Source: Clostridium pasteurianum
GTDB taxonomy: Bacteria > Bacillota > Clostridia > Clostridiales > Clostridiaceae
NCBI RefSeq assembly: GCF_001705235.1
Contig: NZ_MCGV01000001.1
Coordinates: forward strand, 806,001 to 870,000
Direction of reading: 5' to 3'
Length of the DNA stretch: 64,000 nt
Part shown: positions 58,334-64,000 of the stretch, piece by piece
How the letters are laid out: the number at the start of each line of letters is the position of its first letter
Position numbering within the stretch: position 1 is the stretch's first letter
Translations under genes and position numbers: made by a program
The notes under the pieces: generated by a model
What the model saw: only the letters and a program-made list of their open reading frames with translations
Told to the model about the DNA's origin: nothing
Databases searched by the model: none

Positions 58334-59551
58334 ATGAAAAAAATTATATCAATACTAATGATCTTAGTATTAACACCTGCAATATTAGTTGGATGCAAGC
58401 CTAAAATCAAAGCAGATGAATCTGCCAAAATTTTATCTAATTTTATTGTAAAGAATGATACTTCTGAAATATCAAAATTGGGAGATACAAAAAGCAGTTT
58501 ATATACATCAACTAATACGCAAAAAAACAAATTTAAAAAAGAATTTAAAGATGAGATTAAAAAGTCAATAGGTATAGGAGTAGATGATACTACTGCTGAT
58601 GAACTTTATAATTCTTATTACAAAGCATTAAAAAGAGTAAATATAACTACAAGTATCGTTTCTGAAAATGATGAAACAGCCGAAGTAAAAGTTAAAACAA
58701 ACTATATAGATGTAAAACAAATTATTTTAAACTCAATAAGTGATACCATGGATGAAAACCTTGATAATGAAAATGATTTTTCTGATAAAGATGCAATTTG
58801 TAAGAAATACATAAATAGTATTATAGATCAATTAAATAAAGCTAAACCATCTAGAAAATCTAAGGAAAATACCTTTAAGTTTGTAGTAAAAGATCATGTT
58901 TGGGTTCCACAAGATGAACATAAATATGTTGATGGTGTTATTGATTTAGCACAAGGTGGACTTGCAGCGGATTTATCAAAATTAAAAATGGCACCTGATA
59001 AATCTGCCGAAATGTGGTTTAATTTCTTTGTAAAAAGTGACGACTCAGGATCAAGTAAAATATTAATGAATTTCACAGGAAAAGATTTTACTGACAAGCT
59101 AGATAAAATGAAAGAAAAGGCATTTAGTAAAGGAATAAAGAGTTCTGCTTCAGATATAACAATAAGTGACGATGACTGTAGCAAAATTTATTCTGCATAT
59201 AAAAACGCCATAAAAAATATTAACGTTACAACAGAAACAACTTCTAAAACCGATGATACTGCATTAGTTAATGTTAAAACTAATTATATAGACGTTGAAA
59301 GCATTTCTCAAAAAGCAGCTTCGGAGGCAATTTCAGATGTTCAAGCAATGAATTTAACAGACGAAAATCAAGCAAAAAATGAGGCAATAAAATCATTTAT
59401 AAATCATCTTGAAAATGACCTAAATACTGCTAAACCAGGAGCTGAAACAAAGGAGCAATCCTTTAATTTTGATTCATCAAATGGAATATGGGTACCAGAA
59501 AATGGTTATGATTTTGGAAATCAATCCGAAACCATGATTTCAGGCCAATAA
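58334..59551 (+). CDS. Lipoprotein with two tandem DUF5105-like domains
   Basis: The signal peptide ends in a lipobox (AILVGC, lipid anchor at C21). The mature protein has two homologous halves (about 30-200 and 215-380). Each has a helical start with DESAKIL or KSAEMW, a pattern AEVKVKTNYIDVKQI or ALVNVKTNYIDVESI, a KAKPSRKSKE or TAKPGAETKE segment and an F..VWVP end. This looks like an internal duplication of a DUF5105-type domain. It is membrane-anchored outside; function unknown. GGGGGGAAATAGC gives the ribosome binding site. Confidence 0.8.
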   Translation: MKKIISILMILVLTPAILVGCKPKIKADESAKILSNFIVKNDTSEISKLGDTKSSLYTSTNTQKNKFKKEFKDEIKKSIGIGVDDTTADELYNSYYKALKRVNITTSIVSENDETAEVKVKTNYIDVKQIILNSISDTMDENLDNENDFSDKDAICKKYINSIIDQLNKAKPSRKSKENTFKFVVKDHVWVPQDEHKYVDGVIDLAQGGLAADLSKLKMAPDKSAEMWFNFFVKSDDSGSSKILMNFTGKDFTDKLDKMKEKAFSKGIKSSASDITISDDDCSKIYSAYKNAIKNINVTTETTSKTDDTALVNVKTNYIDVESISQKAASEAISDVQAMNLTDENQAKNEAIKSFINHLENDLNTAKPGAETKEQSFNFDSSNGIWVPENGYDFGNQSETMISGQ

Positions 59552-59581
59552 AAACATTCTTTAAAATTTAATATACTGGTT

Positions 59582-59633
59582 TTAAAAGAAAAGAATTGGG
59601 ATCTTTATAAAAATCCCAATTCTTTTCTTTTAA
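59582..59633. terminator. Bidirectional terminator between the lipoprotein and dehydrogenase genes
   Basis: AAAAGAAAAGAATTGGGAT (59584-59602) pairs with its complement at 59613-59631. A and T runs flank both sides, between convergent genes. Confidence 0.92.
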
Positions 59634-59655
59634 AATACATTGCTGCCATAGCCCT

Positions 59656-60642
59656 TTAATATTTAACTTCACAATCACTTACATCATTTTTTACAAAAGA
59701 AACTAAACTATTTATTGCACACCTAACCATACTGGTAACTGCTGCATCAGTATAAAAAGCCATATGTTGTGTCATAATTACATTAGGAAATTGTCTTAAA
59801 TATGCCATGTCCCTATTACTAATAATATCAGTACGTCTATCTAAATGATAAATCCCTTCTTCGTTTTCTACCACATCTAGACCCAATGCCCCTATTTTAC
59901 TTTTTTCAATTCCATCAATTAAATCAGGCAAATGCATTAATTGTCCTCTGGCGCAGTTAATTAAAACCACACCATCTTTCATCTTGTTTATATTCTCACT
60001 ATTTATAATATGATAAGTCTCCTCATTTAAAGGTGTGTGAAGAGTTATAATATCGCTTTCCTTATATATTGTATCTAAGTCCACATAAGACACTTTTTCT
60101 TTTATGCTTTCATTAACAAATTTATCGTATGCTAAAATTCTGCATTTAAATCCCTGTAAGCATTCAATTACTGCTGCTCCTATCTTACCAGTTCCTATAA
60201 CTCCTACAGTTAAATCCTTCATTTCTTTTCCTTTAAGTCCTATGAGAGAATAATCATTTACATTTCCTCTAAACATTGCCTGTTTATAATTTCTTATACA
60301 CATTAGCATAAGCATTACTGTATACTCCGCAACACCATTAGGAGCATAATGAGCATTACTAATCTTTATGCCATTACTTTTAGCATACTTAACATCTATG
60401 TGATTATATCCAATAGTTCTAGTAGCTATATATTTTATATTAATTTCCTTTAATTTATCTATAATAGATTTATTAATTTGGCTCTGCCCTAAAGTCGTCA
60501 CTCCATCGCAACCTTCAGCTAAACAAACAGTATTTTCATTTAACGTCTCTTCTACTAAAACAATTTCTACATTTAATTTTCTTGATATTTCTTCAAAATC
60601 TTTTCTTTCATCTTCTCTAGTTTCATACGATATAAATTTCAT
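59656..60642 (-). CDS. D-lactate dehydrogenase-type D-2-hydroxyacid dehydrogenase (VanH/HicDH-like)
   Basis: The 328-aa protein has GVIGTGKIGAAVIE (NAD loop), the catalytic Arg in LINCARGQL, Glu in VVENEEGIYH and His in MTQHMAFYTD. The LDRRTDIISNRDMAYLRQFPNV segment is typical of VanH and D-LDH/HicDH enzymes that reduce pyruvate or branched 2-oxo acids. No vanA/vanX genes are nearby, so a fermentative role is more likely than vancomycin resistance. It starts at ATG 60642 after GAGGGG. Confidence 0.87.
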   Translation of the reverse strand: MKFISYETREDERKDFEEISRKLNVEIVLVEETLNENTVCLAEGCDGVTTLGQSQINKSIIDKLKEINIKYIATRTIGYNHIDVKYAKSNGIKISNAHYAPNGVAEYTVMLMLMCIRNYKQAMFRGNVNDYSLIGLKGKEMKDLTVGVIGTGKIGAAVIECLQGFKCRILAYDKFVNESIKEKVSYVDLDTIYKESDIITLHTPLNEETYHIINSENINKMKDGVVLINCARGQLMHLPDLIDGIEKSKIGALGLDVVENEEGIYHLDRRTDIISNRDMAYLRQFPNVIMTQHMAFYTDAAVTSMVRCAINSLVSFVKNDVSDCEVKY

Positions 60643-62407
<1,765 letters not shown>

Positions 62408-62559
62408 ATATATATAAAATAAAAAGGAATATATCACAAAATGTATGCTCCCTTGTAGGTAGACAGGTAAAATAATAAAAAACTTGTCACTTAAAAGAGG
62501 GCATATCAATTAATTAAGAAATATTAGTTTGGCAGCCTTTTACTTACTCTAATATTTTA

Positions 62560-63426
62560 TTACGTATTAAAAGTCTTCAAAAATTTTTTTGCTAAAGGAG
62601 ATAAATAGCGTTTTTTGCTCCATATAATAGCTGTTTGTGTTACTAAATATTTTTCATTAATCTCCTTATATTTAAAATCAATATTAGGTACAGCATTAAG
62701 CCAATCTTTAGGGACAACAGCTACTCCCATACCTGTATTAGCCCATAGAAGTATTGATCTTGCATCATTAATTCTACAGATTATTCTAGGCTCAAAACCA
62801 GCTCTTTTACAAGCATTTATAATATCTTTTTCATATCTAAAATTCACCAATAGTGGCCTATCATAAAGTTCAATAATATCTATAGTCTTCTTATTTTCCT
62901 TCCAATCCTCGTCATTACAATATACAGCTACCATAGATTCTTCATGTAAATATGCAGCTTCAACGTCCATGGAATTTAAGGGAGTTCTTACTATCCCTAT
63001 ATCTATCATTCCTTTTTCTAACAATTGTAGTATTTCATTTGTATGCCTTTCCCTTATAGTAAAATTTATATTAGGATATGTTTTATGAAATTCATTAACC
63101 CTCTTAAGTAATAATGTATCTACCTCTGCTGTTATACTTCCAATGGCAAGTGTTCCTATTACGCCTTTATTAATATTTCTAAGTTCTTTAACAGTATCCT
63201 GTGTAAACTCAATAATTTGCTCTCCGCGTTTTTGTAAAGTTTTCCCTGCCTCTGTTATTTGAAACTTTCTAGTAGTTCTGTCTATTAATTTAACATTCAG
63301 CTCTTCTTCGAGCAGTTTTAATTGCAAACTTAAATGAGGTTGAGTTATGTGCAATTTTTCAGATGCCTTTGTAATATTTCCCTCTTTAGCAATCTCAAGA
63401 AAATAACTTAATTGTTTTATATCCAT
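62560..63426 (-). CDS. LysR-family transcriptional regulator
   Basis: The 288-aa protein has an HTH (LSYFLEIAKEGNITKASEKLHITQPHLSLQL) and a type-2 periplasmic-binding-like effector domain. It starts at ATG 63426. It is divergent from the AEC permease gene with ~150 bp between, and so is a likely regulator of that transporter. The inducer is unknown. Confidence 0.92.
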   Translation of the reverse strand: MDIKQLSYFLEIAKEGNITKASEKLHITQPHLSLQLKLLEEELNVKLIDRTTRKFQITEAGKTLQKRGEQIIEFTQDTVKELRNINKGVIGTLAIGSITAEVDTLLLKRVNEFHKTYPNINFTIRERHTNEILQLLEKGMIDIGIVRTPLNSMDVEAAYLHEESMVAVYCNDEDWKENKKTIDIIELYDRPLLVNFRYEKDIINACKRAGFEPRIICRINDARSILLWANTGMGVAVVPKDWLNAVPNIDFKYKEINEKYLVTQTAIIWSKKRYLSPLAKKFLKTFNT

Positions 63427-63573
63427 AATACTCCCACCTATATTTATATATTAAATATATATATATCATAATAACTAACTATTTTTTGTATAAATACTTT
63501 TTTGTTATTATTGTATTGAAATAATATTTCATCATACATTCAAAAAAAGTTGAAACAGAAAGGGTGAACAGAC

Positions 63574-64000
63574 ATGGTTATTTTAAATTCTCTACAAAGT
63601 GTATTAAGTATTATATTAATGTTGTCAATAGGCTATTTTTTTAGCCATAAAGGATGGTTTAACAATGAAACTTCAAAACTTTTTTCTAAAGTTGTAATAA
63701 ATATAGCAGTACCCTGTTATATGGTATCAAATCTATTAACAACATATACAAAAGATAAACTTATTCAATTTGCTTCCGGCGTATTTGTACCTTTTGCTTC
63801 AATAATTATATGCTACATTTTAGGAATTATATTAGCAAAAATATTTAATATTCCATCTAACAAAAGAGGAATTTTTGTTTCAACTTTATCAATAGCTAAT
63901 ACCCTCTTTGTAGGCTTACCCGTTAATACATCACTCTTTGGAAATAAAAGCCTTCCTTTCGTCTTTATTTATTTTTTAGGTAACATAAGCTTATTCTGGA
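63574..64000 (+). CDS. AEC (auxin efflux carrier) family permease, 5' part
   Basis: The frame starts at ATG 63574 after AAGGGTGA and runs off the window. The first ~140 residues give several transmembrane helices with VVINIAVPCYMVSN, the intramembrane Pro motif of the AEC/malonate-permease family, and TLFVGLPVNTSLFG. The likely substrate is a small organic acid such as malate. It is divergent from the LysR gene. Confidence 0.85.
   Translation, partial: MVILNSLQSVLSIILMLSIGYFFSHKGWFNNETSKLFSKVVINIAVPCYMVSNLLTTYTKDKLIQFASGVFVPFASIIICYILGIILAKIFNIPSNKRGIFVSTLSIANTLFVGLPVNTSLFGNKSLPFVFIYFLGNISLFW

Noticed and set aside
59656-60642. vanH of a vancomycin-resistance cluster
   Set aside because: The sequence is VanH-like, but no D-Ala-D-Lac ligase, VanX or VanS/R genes accompany it.

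Overview
The window is a 64-kb piece of a very AT-rich Firmicute chromosome. The gene content points to Clostridium sensu stricto: a B12-dependent class II ribonucleotide reductase, YaaR, an EFR1-type flavodoxin-ferredoxin, an RRNPP-type quorum-sensing pair, a complete chemotaxis cassette, strong AGGAGG/GGGGG ribosome binding sites, and frequent TTG starts. I could not fix the species from sequence alone. No prophage, integrase, intact insertion sequence or CRISPR array is visible.

Layout. 0-13.6 kb is mostly housekeeping: the tail of a MocR-like gene, tRNA-Glu(CTC), arginase, a GT4 glycosyltransferase, an NfeD/SPFH pair, an MFS transporter, NAD synthetase, YaaR, a gamma-carbonic-anhydrase-like protein and nrdJ behind a pair of NrdR boxes. 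Very long inverted repeats lie downstream of arginase, nadE and the carbonic anhydrase. Two of them share a central core although their arms are unrelated. 13.6-14.4 kb is a tandem array of a ~157-bp repeat with two hairpins per unit. 14.5-18.2 kb is a three-gene ABC-3C conflict system (SMC/Rad50-like ATPase, middle component, CTD component with a nuclease-like N-terminus). It is followed by a broken metallo-beta-lactamase gene, a GIY-YIG protein and a DUF1643 protein, so 14.5-20.2 kb reads as a small defence island.

20.3-28.8 kb mixes degenerate duplications with intact genes. The duplications include a 24-aa membrane peptide present twice, a 54-aa membrane protein and its broken copy, and further copies of the 157-bp repeat. 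The intact genes include an NlpC/P60 hydrolase and a two-component system that probably controls a heavy-metal protein fusing HMA, TauE/UreH and cupredoxin-like domains. 28.4-33.5 kb is a chemotaxis unit (yjfB, MCP, cheW, cheA, cheY). 33.8-41 kb is a run of small, mostly minus-strand stress or modification genes (VOC, DUF1349, 2H phosphoesterase, GNATs, DJ-1, isochorismatase-like, SRPBCC) interspersed with remnants broken by homopolymer or dinucleotide slippage.

41-49 kb holds redox genes with local regulators: an old-yellow-enzyme-type reductase divergent from a LysR, a radical SAM enzyme with TetR, an EFR1 ferredoxin, and a broken flavoprotein with a truncated MarR. Near-perfect palindromic operators lie beside the TetR and MarR genes. 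49-64 kb holds a ClC transporter and a Na+/H+ antiporter that both end in TrkA-C domains, an XRE-TPR quorum-sensing regulator followed by a 39-aa precursor peptide, two D-2-hydroxyacid dehydrogenases, a Cd/Zn P-type ATPase behind an ArsR-type operator, a DUF5105-like lipoprotein, a 6-phospho-beta-glucosidase, and a LysR gene divergent from an AEC permease that runs off the end.

The most unusual items are the ABC-3C island, the quorum-sensing regulator with its unannotated peptide, the hairpins with a shared core and locus-specific arms, and the 157-bp array.
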